Of a stretch of 64,000 nt of DNA, positions 40,574 through 49,345 are shown in pieces (position 1 is the first letter of the stretch; the number at the start of each line of letters is the position of its first letter). This stretch comes from Bacillota bacterium. GTDB taxonomy: Bacteria > Bacillota > Clostridia > Saccharofermentanales > Saccharofermentanaceae. The stretch lies in the NCBI GenBank assembly GCA_023397475.1, contig JAEWUD010000022.1:62001-126000 (forward strand), in the 5' to 3' direction. Below the pieces are notes generated by a model that saw only the letters and a list, made by a program, of their open reading frames with translations, made no database searches and was not told where the DNA came from. A program made the position numbers and the translations under genes.

Positions 40574-42460
40574 CTACTTCGAGAACTCTTTTTGCTTGAG
40601 CATCTCAATCGCAACTTGGGCAATCGAATGCTCATCCATACTCTCGAAACGCATGAGTTCGCTTCGCAAGCCGGCGGTAAGTGCGTGGTCCGTGACACCA
40701 ATACTTGCAAACGGAATATGAATGCCGCGCTTCAACATAAGCATCGCAATCTGTGAGGATACACCGGTGTGCGATATTCCGTCTTCACAGATGATAACGA
40801 GACCGGTTTTTTTGATCGATGCGAGTATGCTGCTCTCGTCGAGTGGCTTCAGCCAACGAAGGTCGATGACCTCGGCACGGTATCCATGTTCTGCCAATAA
40901 TAATGCGGCCTGCATCGCTTCAATGGACATGACTCCGGCGGCCAGAATGGTAATGTCAGTGCCCTCCCGAAGAATCATCGCCTTTCCGTGCTGTGTGGTA
41001 TGCGTGGAAGAATAATCAGAGTTCTCCCCGGATCTCGGGTAACGAACAGCGACGGGACCTTTCGCTTCAGCAATCGCGTATCGCAACATGACATCTAGTT
41101 CGAAGTAGTTTCGCGGAGCGAGAATCTCCATGGTGGGCATACTCATCAGCAACGAAATATCATACAGACCTTGATGAGTTTCTCCATCCTGACCGACGAT
41201 GCCGGAACGATCGATGGCGAGAACGACATGAAGGTTCTGCAGACAGATATCGTGAAGAACTTGATCATATCCGCGCTGGAGGAATGTGGAGTAGATGGCG
41301 ACGACGGGAACCAGCCCGTTAGCGGACAAACCGGCAGCCATGGTCAAGGCGTGTTCTTCCGCGATTCCAACATCAAAGAAGCGATCGGGAAAGAGTACGT
41401 TGAAGGGCTCTAAGCCGGCACTTGACATCATCGCGGGGCAGACGGCAACCACTTTCGGATTCTTCTCGGCAATCCCGATCAAAGATTTTCCGAACATGGA
41501 TGTGAAGGTCGACGTTCCGCAGCTCTCGCAACCAAGATCAATATCGAAGGGAACAACACCGTGATAACGCGACGGAGAAGCCTCCGCAAAATCATAACCC
41601 TTGCCCTTCTTTGTACAGACATGAAGAAGAACGGGTTTGTTGATGTTCTTAACCGTATCAAGATACCGTAATAGTGTAGGAATATTGTGTCCGTCGATTG
41701 GGCCGTAATAACGGAAGCCGAGATCCTCGAAAATCACCGGATGACTTCTTCGGATTGCAATGCGGATCGAATCCTTGATCAGAGCAATCAGTCGAAAAAT
41801 CGCTCGTCCGAGCACCGGGATTTTGAGAAGAATTTTCTCGGTATCGGTCTTCAGCCGGATATACCGCTGGGAGGAACGCATCGATGCGAGTTTTCGCGAA
41901 AGTGCGCCGACATTATTATCGATGGACATCATGTTGTCATTTAATATAACGATAAGATTCTCGCTGAATTGACCCGCGTCATTCAAGGCTTCATATGCCA
42001 GCCCGCCCGTCAATGCACCGTCGCCGATGACGGCGATTACTTTGCCCTTCTCTCCCTTGAGTTCTTTGGCGCGGAGAAGACCGAGGGCTGCGGATATCGA
42101 TGTGCTGCTGTGACCTGTATTGAAAAAATCATATGGGCTCTCCGAACGTTTTGGGAAACCGGAATAGCCGTCATGTTGTCGAAGCGTCGAAAAGAAATCT
42201 TTGCGACCGGTCAGTAGCTTATAGGTATAACTCTGGTGCCCGACATCCCAAACAATCTGATCCTCATCGGCAAAATTAAAACGTGAGAGCATGGCGATGG
42301 TCAATTCAACGACGCCGAGATTCGAGGATAAATGTCCTCCTCTTTGGGAAACGCCGGAGATGATCATCGTTCGTAATTCTTCCGACAACGCGCGCATTTC
42401 TTTCTCGTTCAAATCACGTATATCTGCCGGAGATTGAATTTTGTCAAATATTTCACTCAT
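40574..42460 (-). CDS. dxs: 1-deoxy-D-xylulose-5-phosphate synthase
   Basis: 628 aa. Thiamine diphosphate site VIGDGALTGGLAYEALNDAG...NDN, N-terminal HLSSNLGVVELT, central DVGIAEEHALTMAAGLSA and the C-terminal transketolase domain. First step of the MEP isoprenoid pathway. AAGGGA nine bases before the ATG and two bases after the ispA stop, so both supply prenyl diphosphates from one operon. Confidence 0.96.
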   Translation of the reverse strand: MSEIFDKIQSPADIRDLNEKEMRALSEELRTMIISGVSQRGGHLSSNLGVVELTIAMLSRFNFADEDQIVWDVGHQSYTYKLLTGRKDFFSTLRQHDGYSGFPKRSESPYDFFNTGHSSTSISAALGLLRAKELKGEKGKVIAVIGDGALTGGLAYEALNDAGQFSENLIVILNDNMMSIDNNVGALSRKLASMRSSQRYIRLKTDTEKILLKIPVLGRAIFRLIALIKDSIRIAIRRSHPVIFEDLGFRYYGPIDGHNIPTLLRYLDTVKNINKPVLLHVCTKKGKGYDFAEASPSRYHGVVPFDIDLGCESCGTSTFTSMFGKSLIGIAEKNPKVVAVCPAMMSSAGLEPFNVLFPDRFFDVGIAEEHALTMAAGLSANGLVPVVAIYSTFLQRGYDQVLHDICLQNLHVVLAIDRSGIVGQDGETHQGLYDISLLMSMPTMEILAPRNYFELDVMLRYAIAEAKGPVAVRYPRSGENSDYSSTHTTQHGKAMILREGTDITILAAGVMSIEAMQAALLLAEHGYRAEVIDLRWLKPLDESSILASIKKTGLVIICEDGISHTGVSSQIAMLMLKRGIHIPFASIGVTDHALTAGLRSELMRFESMDEHSIAQVAIEMLKQKEFSK

Positions 42461-42462
42461 AA

Positions 42463-43374
42463 TTAATGGTCCCTTGTAAAGAGATAATCGGTTAGGTCTT
42501 TAAGAAACGAAGTAGAAAAACCGAGCTTGTCCAGTTCGTTTAGATTCGAATAGGCGGCCGTTATCTCTTCCTGCAGATACGCCTTCGCCTTCGATATGCC
42601 GAACAAAGTGACAAAGGTTGACTTATTCTCAATCGCGTCTTTACCTACGGATTTGCCAAGAACCTCATCCGTTGATGTTACATCAAGCAAATCATCCTTG
42701 ATCTGAAAGGCAAGGCCGATATGGGAAGAGAACTCCTCTAAATTATGCCCCAGATTCTCATTTGTGTCAGCATATTCCGACATCAGATAGGGAATCATCA
42801 CCGGTGCGCGAAGAAGACACCCGGTCTTTTTCCGGTGTAAGGTAAGCAGAAGATCCTTGTCGATTCTCTTCCCTTCCGACAATATATCGATTGTCTGGCC
42901 GCCGATCATTCCGTTCGAACCCGCCATGGAAGCCAGAAACAGAGCTGCGCGTAATGCACCGCCCGGAAGTGTGAGACTCGCCTGAAGAACGACTTCATAC
43001 GCACGGTTCAGCAGAGCATCCCCGGCAAGAAGTGCAATGGCTTCGCCGAATTTCACATGACACGTCGGCTTCCCTCTTCGAAGAACATCATTATCCATAC
43101 AAGGAAGATCATCATGAATCAGAGAATACGTATGAATCATCTCAAGAGCCATGGCGAAAGGCAATACATCCTCGATCCGGAGATGAAGCATTTCCGCGGT
43201 CGCAAGAAGCAGCGCCGGGCGTATACGCTTGCCGCCGGCGGTCAGACTGTAAATTGCGGCCTCTTTCGTCGGATCCATCTCCGTAGTATCGCCGAGAAAG
43301 AAGGAAGAAAGATGATCTTCTGTCAATCGCTGGTAGGAGGAGAGCTTCGCATGAAAAGGCGACAATTCACTCAT
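42463..43374 (-). CDS. ispA: Polyprenyl (farnesyl/geranyl) diphosphate synthase
   Basis: 303 aa. First Asp-rich motif DDLPCMDND with the two extra residues of bacterial FPP synthases, KGKRIRP-like start (GGKRIRPALLL), and the second motif DDLLDV. It condenses IPP with allylic diphosphates. GGAGG six bases before ATG 43374 fixes the start. Ten upstream in-frame codons overlap xseB and are excluded. Confidence 0.93.
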   Translation of the reverse strand: MSELSPFHAKLSSYQRLTEDHLSSFFLGDTTEMDPTKEAAIYSLTAGGKRIRPALLLATAEMLHLRIEDVLPFAMALEMIHTYSLIHDDLPCMDNDVLRRGKPTCHVKFGEAIALLAGDALLNRAYEVVLQASLTLPGGALRAALFLASMAGSNGMIGGQTIDILSEGKRIDKDLLLTLHRKKTGCLLRAPVMIPYLMSEYADTNENLGHNLEEFSSHIGLAFQIKDDLLDVTSTDEVLGKSVGKDAIENKSTFVTLFGISKAKAYLQEEITAAYSNLNELDKLGFSTSFLKDLTDYLFTRDH

Positions 43375-43375
43375 A

Positions 43376-43627
43376 CTACGCCTCCGCCTTCGTATCGGGA
43401 TCAAAATCCGACGTTTGTTCGGAGAGTCCCGGATTTGTAAGAATCTGAACTCTTTTCTCTATCTCTTCAAGCTTTGCGGTACAAATCGACGAGAGAGTTA
43501 CTCCCTGTTGGTAGAGCGCAATCGATTCCTCAAGAGATACGTCCCCGGCATCCAGAAGCTTAACAATTCGATCCAATTCGGTCATGGCCTGCTCGAAACT
43601 TAATGATTCCAATTCCTGCTTATTCAC
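43376..43627 (-). CDS. xseB: Exodeoxyribonuclease VII small subunit
   Basis: 83 aa from GTG 43627, which has GGAGG nine bases upstream. The frame is open to 43681 but that part lies inside xseA. Typical small-subunit helices: SFEQAMTELDRIVKLLDAGDVSLEESIALYQQG. Overlaps xseA by 8 bases, which fits a complex with the large subunit. Confidence 0.93.
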   Translation of the reverse strand: MNKQELESLSFEQAMTELDRIVKLLDAGDVSLEESIALYQQGVTLSSICTAKLEEIEKRVQILTNPGLSEQTSDFDPDTKAEA

Positions 43628-44843
43628 GGTTTGCTTCCTCCCTATGATCAATGCGATCTGCCGTACAATGAACTTCGCCATCCGATAGCAATATGCGAAT
43701 CCGGTCTCCGACTTGTACGCGTCGGACAGATGCTATCGGTTCGGTCTCTCCTTCTTTTGTCGTGACTCCGTATCCCCTGGACAATATTCGAAGCGGACTC
43801 AACGCGTGAAGCTTTCCGATTCGATTGGTAAGTATCGACGAATTCGCATCCAATCGCCTCGCGAGTGCCTGTTGCATGCGATAAAGAAGCATATCCAGTC
43901 TTTGCGAAGACATCTCAACCCGGTGCAAAGGACGCAAAAGTGACGGGCTCGTCGTATAGTTAATGAGTCTTCTTCTCTCTCTCTCGATTCGTAACGAAAG
44001 AATTCGGGCTAGTCGGTTGGATAATTCATCGACCGAACGGGATAGATCTTCCTTAAGGGGCATAACCAGCTCCGCTGCCGCAGATGGAGTCGGCGCGCGA
44101 AGATCACTGACGAAATCACAGATGGTGAAGTCGGTTTCGTGCCCGACGGCTGAGATGATCGGTATTTGTGATGCATAGATTGTACGCGCCAGATGTTCGT
44201 CATTAAAGCAGAACAGATCCTCCATCGAGCCGCCGCCGCGGGCAATGATAATTACGTCGACATTCTTCTTGCGGTTGAACCAAAGGACGCCATCGGAAAG
44301 AGTTTTCGCGGCCGTGATTCTCTGGACGGCGGAAGGATAGATCAACACATTGAAATTCGGGTATCTGCGCGAAAGGATTTGCAGAATATCGGATATGACA
44401 GCGCCCTTCGGCGAAGTGACAATACCGATTCGCCTCGGAAGAAACGGGATGCGCTTCTTGTGTTCCGGCGCGAAAAGTCCCTCGTCGGAGAGTTGTTGCT
44501 TTTTGCGTTCGAATGCGGCAAAAAGATCGCCGATTCCGCTTCGCTCCATATCGTACACAACAAGTTGAAAGCGACCGTCACGGTCATAGAGACTGGCTCG
44601 AGCCGTAAGGATCACACCGATGCCGTTTTCCGGTTCAAAAGAAAAACGCGATGCATTCCCTTTGAACGCAACGCAGCTTACTTGCGAATCCTTGTCTTTT
44701 AAAGTGAAATAGATATGACCGGACGGATACTTCTTACAACCGGAAATCTCGCCGGATACACGAACCGAAGACAATACGGGATCGGCAGACAGTAATTCGC
44801 CGGTGTACCGGTTTAATTCAGTTACGGTAAAAACCGTACTCAT
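43620..44843 (-). CDS. xseA: Exodeoxyribonuclease VII large subunit
   Basis: 407 aa. N-terminal OB fold (VRVSGEISGCKKYPSGHIYFTLKD) and catalytic domain with RGGGSMEDLFCFND and SAVGHETDFTICDFVSDLRAPTPS-type motif, then helical C terminus. It degrades ssDNA to oligonucleotides. AAGGA abuts the ATG and the start overlaps the nusB stop by 4 bases, so initiation probably relies on coupling. Confidence 0.95.
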   Translation of the reverse strand: MSTVFTVTELNRYTGELLSADPVLSSVRVSGEISGCKKYPSGHIYFTLKDKDSQVSCVAFKGNASRFSFEPENGIGVILTARASLYDRDGRFQLVVYDMERSGIGDLFAAFERKKQQLSDEGLFAPEHKKRIPFLPRRIGIVTSPKGAVISDILQILSRRYPNFNVLIYPSAVQRITAAKTLSDGVLWFNRKKNVDVIIIARGGGSMEDLFCFNDEHLARTIYASQIPIISAVGHETDFTICDFVSDLRAPTPSAAAELVMPLKEDLSRSVDELSNRLARILSLRIERERRRLINYTTSPSLLRPLHRVEMSSQRLDMLLYRMQQALARRLDANSSILTNRIGKLHALSPLRILSRGYGVTTKEGETEPIASVRRVQVGDRIRILLSDGEVHCTADRIDHREEANRE

Positions 44844-45244
44844 TCCTTCTGGCCCGGCTCAAGTCGTCCGAGAATGGCATTAATATAGGCCTTGGATTCC
44901 TCTGTGCTGTATTTCTTGGCAAGAACGACAGCCTCACTGATCGATACATTCAACGGAACATCCGGACAGTTCATGATCTCAAAGGCGGCGATTCGGAGTA
45001 TAACGATATCGACCTTGGGAAGACGCTCGATCTTCCAACCCTTAAGCAAAGGCGCGATAACCGCGTCGAGAGAGGCGGATTCTGCGTTGACGCCGGAAAT
45101 GACACGATCAAAGAATAATTTATCGGATTCGTCCAACGGAAATTCAGACAAGAAGATCTCGCGCTGCTCTTCCGGCGCGCTCTTTCTGATCTCCATCTGA
45201 TATAAAAGCAGGAACGCATGTTCTCTTGCTTCTCTTCTGCTCAT
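44840..45244 (-). CDS. nusB: Transcription antitermination factor NusB
   Basis: 134 aa. All-helical NusB with AREHAFLLLYQ at the N terminus and VILRIAAFEI...PLNVSISEAVVLAKKYS toward the C terminus. Partner of NusE/S10 at boxA in rRNA transcription. GGGAGG five bases before the ATG, which overlaps the DUF2273 gene by 4 bases. Confidence 0.95.
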   Translation of the reverse strand: MSRREAREHAFLLLYQMEIRKSAPEEQREIFLSEFPLDESDKLFFDRVISGVNAESASLDAVIAPLLKGWKIERLPKVDIVILRIAAFEIMNCPDVPLNVSISEAVVLAKKYSTEESKAYINAILGRLEPGQKE

Positions 45245-45477
45245 CTAAACCTCCCGGGGGGTATGATCTTATCGAGAAAATCCTTCAGGCGCTCTTTGTC
45301 TGAGAATAAACGAACGCCGATCAAATAACCGGCCAACGTCATCAGCAGAATAAAGAGTGTCTTTCCAAAACCGAAAATAACCAGTAACAAAGCAATCGTA
45401 AATGCGACGGCGCCGCCGATTATTCCGGCATTCCGATCCTTGAGCATATCGAGGAAACGGGACAGCAAATGCTTCAT
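45241..45477 (-). CDS. DUF2273 small membrane protein
   Basis: 78 aa with two TM segments (IIGGAVAFTIALLLVIF and LFILLMTLAGYLIGVRLF) and a basic C terminus. DUF2273 proteins commonly sit with Asp23 and AmaP genes, as here, and are thought to take part in the same membrane-bound stress complex. Confidence 0.85.
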   Translation of the reverse strand: MKHLLSRFLDMLKDRNAGIIGGAVAFTIALLLVIFGFGKTLFILLMTLAGYLIGVRLFSDKERLKDFLDKIIPPGRFR

Positions 45478-45482
45478 GGCGT

Positions 45483-46034
45483 CTATCTCTCAACCTTGGC
45501 GACAACCGGTTCAACGCGAACAATCTTGACCGAGACCGATTCGACAGAGATACCGGTATATCTTTCTATGTCCTTCTTAATGCGATCCTGTACCTTGGAC
45601 ATCATCGCGGGAACTTCGACGTTCGCGTAAAGGACGGCACTGAGTTGAACGCGTATGGCGTCATCTTTACCCGAGAAAACATGGGCCTTGGCGGACTTGA
45701 TGCCGACCTGCGCGCTCTTGGCGGAGTTCAGCGCAATACTCTCGATGGCGTCAACTCCGATATCGACCGTTCCGATATCCGTCTGACGAATTCTCGTGCG
45801 GCTCAGACGCCCGGAAAGAATCGCATAAGAGACGGCCCATACGGCAAAACCGAGTATGATCAGAAGGACCACCAGATAAATCCACTTAAAGACATTATCC
45901 AAAACAATACTCGAAAGGACTCGATTGAGAGTGGTGAATACGGCGACATCAAATAGCCCGGTTAAGAGCACGACGGAAAACACCGACAGTAACAGGGAGA
46001 ATAAAACAAGAACAACACGAACGAACTTGCTCAA
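45483..46034 (-). CDS. amaP: AmaP-like Asp23 membrane anchor
   Basis: 183 aa. Two TM segments in the first 75 residues and a C-terminal Asp23-like fold (VRVQLSAVLYANVEVPAM...YTGISVESVSVKIVRVEP). It anchors Asp23 to the membrane in related bacteria. The start is TTG 46034 with GGAGG seven bases upstream, overlapping the asp23 stop by 4 bases. Confidence 0.88.
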   Translation of the reverse strand: MSKFVRVVLVLFSLLLSVFSVVLLTGLFDVAVFTTLNRVLSSIVLDNVFKWIYLVVLLIILGFAVWAVSYAILSGRLSRTRIRQTDIGTVDIGVDAIESIALNSAKSAQVGIKSAKAHVFSGKDDAIRVQLSAVLYANVEVPAMMSKVQDRIKKDIERYTGISVESVSVKIVRVEPVVAKVER

Positions 46035-46414
46035 ACCGAAGCCTCCTCCCGCAAAACCACACCGCAGACGTGAACATCGACGGATTCGACAACCAGTCCC
46101 GTAAACTTCTCGACATCAGCCTTAACATGTTCCTGGATGGCCCATGCAACTTCCGGAATTATCATACCATAATAGACCACCGGATAGACCGTGATGGAGA
46201 CAAAACCATCATCGTTCTCATGAAAAACAACACTTACGCCCTTGCCTTCATGAACGATACCCAGAGTCTCTTTGATGACAACACCGTGCGAAGGCTTCAA
46301 AAACGCCACTCCGTCTGCCTCAAGGGCAGCTTCGGCAGCGTACTGGGCGACAAAGCCCTGCGACATGGAGCGCTCACCCTTGATCGATTCGGCAGTCAAA
46401 TTCTGATTGGCCAT
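46031..46414 (-). CDS. asp23: Asp23/Gls24 family envelope stress protein
   Basis: 127 aa. Asp23 domain (SQGFVAQYAAEAALEADGV, VSITVYPVVYYGMIIPEVAWAIQEHVKADVEKFTGL, VDVHVCGV). It opens the asp23-amaP-DUF2273-nusB-xse-isp run. A short hairpin (GACAGG/CCTGTC) sits between efp and this gene. Confidence 0.9.
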   Translation of the reverse strand: MANQNLTAESIKGERSMSQGFVAQYAAEAALEADGVAFLKPSHGVVIKETLGIVHEGKGVSVVFHENDDGFVSITVYPVVYYGMIIPEVAWAIQEHVKADVEKFTGLVVESVDVHVCGVVLREEASV

Positions 46415-46474
46415 GTCATTGTTACTCCCAAAGACAGGTCGCTAGACCATCCCTGTCAGTAGATCATCGCGCGA

Positions 46475-47032
46475 TCAGGCGCGCTCGATGTACTCGCCGG
46501 TACGCGTGTCAACGCGTACAACTTCACCCTGGTTCACGAACAGAGGAACCTTAACCGAGGCTCCGGTCTCGAGAACCGCAATCTTGGAAGCGTTGTTGGC
46601 CGTATCGCCGCGAACGCCGGGCTCGCATTCCGTAATCTTCAGTTCGACAATGATCGGAAGTTCAACGCCGAAAATCTGTCCTTTGTAAGAAAGAATCTTA
46701 CAGATCATCTCTTCTTTGAGGAACTTAATCGCATCGCCGATATCGTTGGCGGAAATCGGGCGCTGCTCATAGGTGCTCTGATCCATAAAGTAATACAGTT
46801 CGCCATCCGAGTAGATATACTGCATATCGTTTCTCTCGAGTCTGGCTTCTTCAAACTTCTCATTCGGATTGAAGGATCTCTCGACAACGCTGCCGGTCTT
46901 CACGTTTCTGTACTTGGTGCGGACAAATGCGGCTCCCTTGCCGGGTTTAACATGCTGAAACTCGACAACCTGAAAAACATTGAAGTCCATCTCAAAGCAA
47001 ATACCGTTTCTGAAATCTCCTGCGCTGATCAT
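46475..47032 (-). CDS. efp: Translation elongation factor P
   Basis: 185 aa from ATG 47032 (MISAGDFRNG, the family's normal start, with GGAG five bases upstream). KOW-like N domain with KPGKGAAFVRTKYRN carrying the modifiable-loop Lys, then two OB domains. It relieves polyproline stalls. It sits downstream of yqeG with a 147-base gap in which I see no gene or terminator. Confidence 0.95.
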   Translation of the reverse strand: MISAGDFRNGICFEMDFNVFQVVEFQHVKPGKGAAFVRTKYRNVKTGSVVERSFNPNEKFEEARLERNDMQYIYSDGELYYFMDQSTYEQRPISANDIGDAIKFLKEEMICKILSYKGQIFGVELPIIVELKITECEPGVRGDTANNASKIAVLETGASVKVPLFVNQGEVVRVDTRTGEYIERA

Positions 47033-47179
47033 ATAATCTCCTCTCATAATAGAAAGCTATGCCGATGTTTCTAACGAAATCAAATGGCAGTAAAATTCAT
47101 GCTAACATATTCTACTTGACTGTACCGTGATCCGCAAGTCCTTCGCAAAAACTTTCACTGATACCGCAGGCGCAAGCGT

Positions 47180-47677
47180 TTAGAATCGAAGAATACGGCG
47201 AACGAGCTTTTCAAAAGGTCGCTTTAACTTGATGTAAAACAACTCTTCTTCCGTTACCCGCTCGACCAGGACAGAATAAACTCCTGACCGATTAGCGGCA
47301 ACAATATCGGTAAATATCTGATCTCCAAAAAAAACGGCTTCGTCCGGCGTGCAACCGGTTAGTGACAATGCACGAAAAACGCCGGCGGTGGAAGGCTTAT
47401 TCGCATATGAGACGCAGGGAATTCCAAGTTCATCCGCAAAATCCGCAGATCGCTTCGACTTTGCATTCGAAACAATGCAGCAAACCAATCCCAAATTCTT
47501 CAGAAACTGTATCGCTTCTCTGGAATATTCGGTGGGATGCGTGACATGGTCTTCCGCCAGTGTGTTGTCAAGATCAAGCAAAGCTACCTTGAAGCCATGA
47601 CTTCGAATCAAGGAAGGATCTGTTTTGATGACACTGGCAACCACCGTTTTCGGGCGCAGCATTTGAGAGAGTTTCAT
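47180..47677 (-). CDS. yqeG: YqeG-type HAD phosphatase
   Basis: 165 aa. HAD motifs ALLDLDNTLAEDH (I), CIVSNAKS (II), NKPS (III) and VFFGDQIFTDIVAANR (IV). Members are phosphatases related to mitochondrial PGP phosphatase. The true substrate here is not known. Confidence 0.9.
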   Translation of the reverse strand: MKLSQMLRPKTVVASVIKTDPSLIRSHGFKVALLDLDNTLAEDHVTHPTEYSREAIQFLKNLGLVCCIVSNAKSKRSADFADELGIPCVSYANKPSTAGVFRALSLTGCTPDEAVFFGDQIFTDIVAANRSGVYSVLVERVTEEELFYIKLKRPFEKLVRRILRF

Positions 47678-47769
47678 GAAGTTCTTGTCCGCCTTTTCTT
47701 ATTACCATATCATGATGCAGCCTTACTAGGCAATTCTTGCATAATTATCTCTTCTTGAATTTTCTTTAC

Positions 47770-47799
47770 TTGAAATGAGATGTTCGTACCGATTATAAT
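47770..47799 (+). promoter_or_regulatory. Aspartokinase promoter
   Basis: TTGAAA (47770-47775), 18 bases, TATAAT (47794-47799). The transcript would have a leader of about 60 bases. Confidence 0.75.
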
Positions 47800-47830
47800 T
47801 GACGAGATACGAAGGATAGATTGATTTTAA

Positions 47831-47864
47831 GGAGGAACAGGGCCGAGGGCGCTGTAATTGGGAT
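47831..47864 (+). promoter_or_regulatory. Distant ribosome site with intervening hairpin before aspartokinase
   Basis: GGAGG (47831-47835) is 29 bases from ATG 47865 with no usable start between. CAGGGCC-GAG-GGCGCTG (47838-47854) can fold with one G-G mismatch and would shorten the effective distance to about 12 bases. Confidence 0.55.
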
Positions 47865-49214
47865 ATGAAGGTAGCGAAATTTGGAGGATCATCTCTTGCG
47901 GATGCATCTCAGATTAAGAAGGTATGCGATATTCTTCTGTCGGACGCCGAGCGGAAGTTTCTGGTCGTTTCGGCACCCGGGAAGAGATATAAATCTGATA
48001 TTAAGGTTACAGACCTATTAATTGCTCTCGCAACGGCTCGTCTTGAAGGCAAATCGGGAGATAAAGAATTATCCTCTGTTATTCTCCGCTATGAAGAGAT
48101 TGCCGATGAGCTGTCCGTAACCTCTGTTGTTGCTTCGATCCGCGAGAATCTGACATCGCTGGCAGATGCCGACAGAAGTCATCCGGATCGATATATGGAC
48201 GCGTTGAAGGCTGCCGGAGAAGATAACTGCGCACGCCTGGTCGCCTCGTATCTTACATCGATCGGACACCCCGCGTATTACGCGAACCCCAAGGATGCCG
48301 GTCTTGTCCTGACCTCCGCTTTTGGCAAAGCGAATGTTCTGCCGGAATCTTATGCGAATCTCGGTCGACTTACCGAGAATGAAGGCATTTGCGTTTTCCC
48401 CGGTTTTTTCGGGTATTCACCGGAAGGCGATGTCGTGACATTTTCGCGAGGAGGATCCGACATTACCGGAGCGATTCTCGCCGCTTCTGTCAATGCCTCC
48501 GTCTATGAGAATTGGACGGACGTCGACTCCGTCTATGCCGTCAATCCCGCCCTCGTGAAGAACCCCTTCCCGATCCGTGAAATCACATATGATGAGATGC
48601 GCGAGCTCGCTTACGCCGGCTTCTCGGTTCTGCACGAAGAGGCACTGTATCCGGCTTACCAGAAAGGTATTCCGGTCAACATCAGAAACACGAATAATCC
48701 TTCCGCCGACGGAACGATCATTGTCAGCAAGCGGAAGAACTACGATTCGCTGGTTACGGGAATCGCCGGTGAGAAGGGATTCTGCACACTGAACATGAGC
48801 AAATATCTCATGAACAAAGAGGTTGGCTTTCTGATGAAGGTCCTGAAGATTATTGCGGAGGAAGGAATCTCCATAGAACACATGCCTTCAGGCATTGACT
48901 CTGTGTCCGTAATCATTCGTTCCTCAGAGCTCTCGCCGGACAAGGAACGTAAAATTGTCGAACGGATCAGCCTTGAACTCAATGTAGACGAGATCTCCGT
49001 GAAGCGTGATTTATCGATCGTCATGATTGTCGGTGAAGCTATGGCAAAAACCGTCGGCACGACCGCACGCGCCGCCTCCGCACTCAGCAAAGCCGGAATC
49101 AACCTCGAGATCATTAACCAGGGTGCTTCCGAAATCTCCGTTATGTTCGGGGTTCGCGATGAGTATTGTAATTACGCGGTTCGCGAGCTATATAAAGAGT
49201 TTTTCACGAAGTAA
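47865..49214 (+). CDS. lysC: Monofunctional aspartate kinase
   Basis: 449 aa. N-terminal kinase motif KVAKFGGSSLAD, then FSRGGSDITGAILA, and two C-terminal ACT domains (MKVLKIIAEEGISIEHMPSG; SKAGINLEIINQGASEISVMFGV). It phosphorylates aspartate at the entry to the Lys/Thr/Met/DAP pathways and is normally feedback-regulated through the ACT domains. It stands alone on the + strand. No lysine riboswitch is seen in the short leader. Confidence 0.95.
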   Translation: MKVAKFGGSSLADASQIKKVCDILLSDAERKFLVVSAPGKRYKSDIKVTDLLIALATARLEGKSGDKELSSVILRYEEIADELSVTSVVASIRENLTSLADADRSHPDRYMDALKAAGEDNCARLVASYLTSIGHPAYYANPKDAGLVLTSAFGKANVLPESYANLGRLTENEGICVFPGFFGYSPEGDVVTFSRGGSDITGAILAASVNASVYENWTDVDSVYAVNPALVKNPFPIREITYDEMRELAYAGFSVLHEEALYPAYQKGIPVNIRNTNNPSADGTIIVSKRKNYDSLVTGIAGEKGFCTLNMSKYLMNKEVGFLMKVLKIIAEEGISIEHMPSGIDSVSVIIRSSELSPDKERKIVERISLELNVDEISVKRDLSIVMIVGEAMAKTVGTTARAASALSKAGINLEIINQGASEISVMFGVRDEYCNYAVRELYKEFFTK

Positions 49215-49245
49215 CTCACTTCCCTTTTTGATAACAGAGATGAAA

Positions 49246-49297
49246 ACGGCTGTTGCATCTTGAACCATTGGTTCATTTTGCAACAGCCGCTTTTTGC
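49246..49297. terminator. Structured bidirectional terminator (repeat copy 2)
   Basis: CGGCTGTTGCA-TCT-TGAACC-ATT-GGTTCA-TTT-TGCAACAGCCG followed by CTTTTT on the + strand, and by GTTTT on the minus strand. It lies between convergent lysC and the 49346 gene and has the same core as 32088-32150. Confidence 0.9.
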
Positions 49298-49345
49298 GTA
49301 TCGGTTGATTCATGATGTCCATATGAGCCGCAAGACTCGAACGGA

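Noticed and set aside
47800..47864. Lysine riboswitch before aspartokinase
   Set aside because: The leader is only about 60 bases, too short for the ~170-base lysine riboswitch, and lacks its conserved elements.
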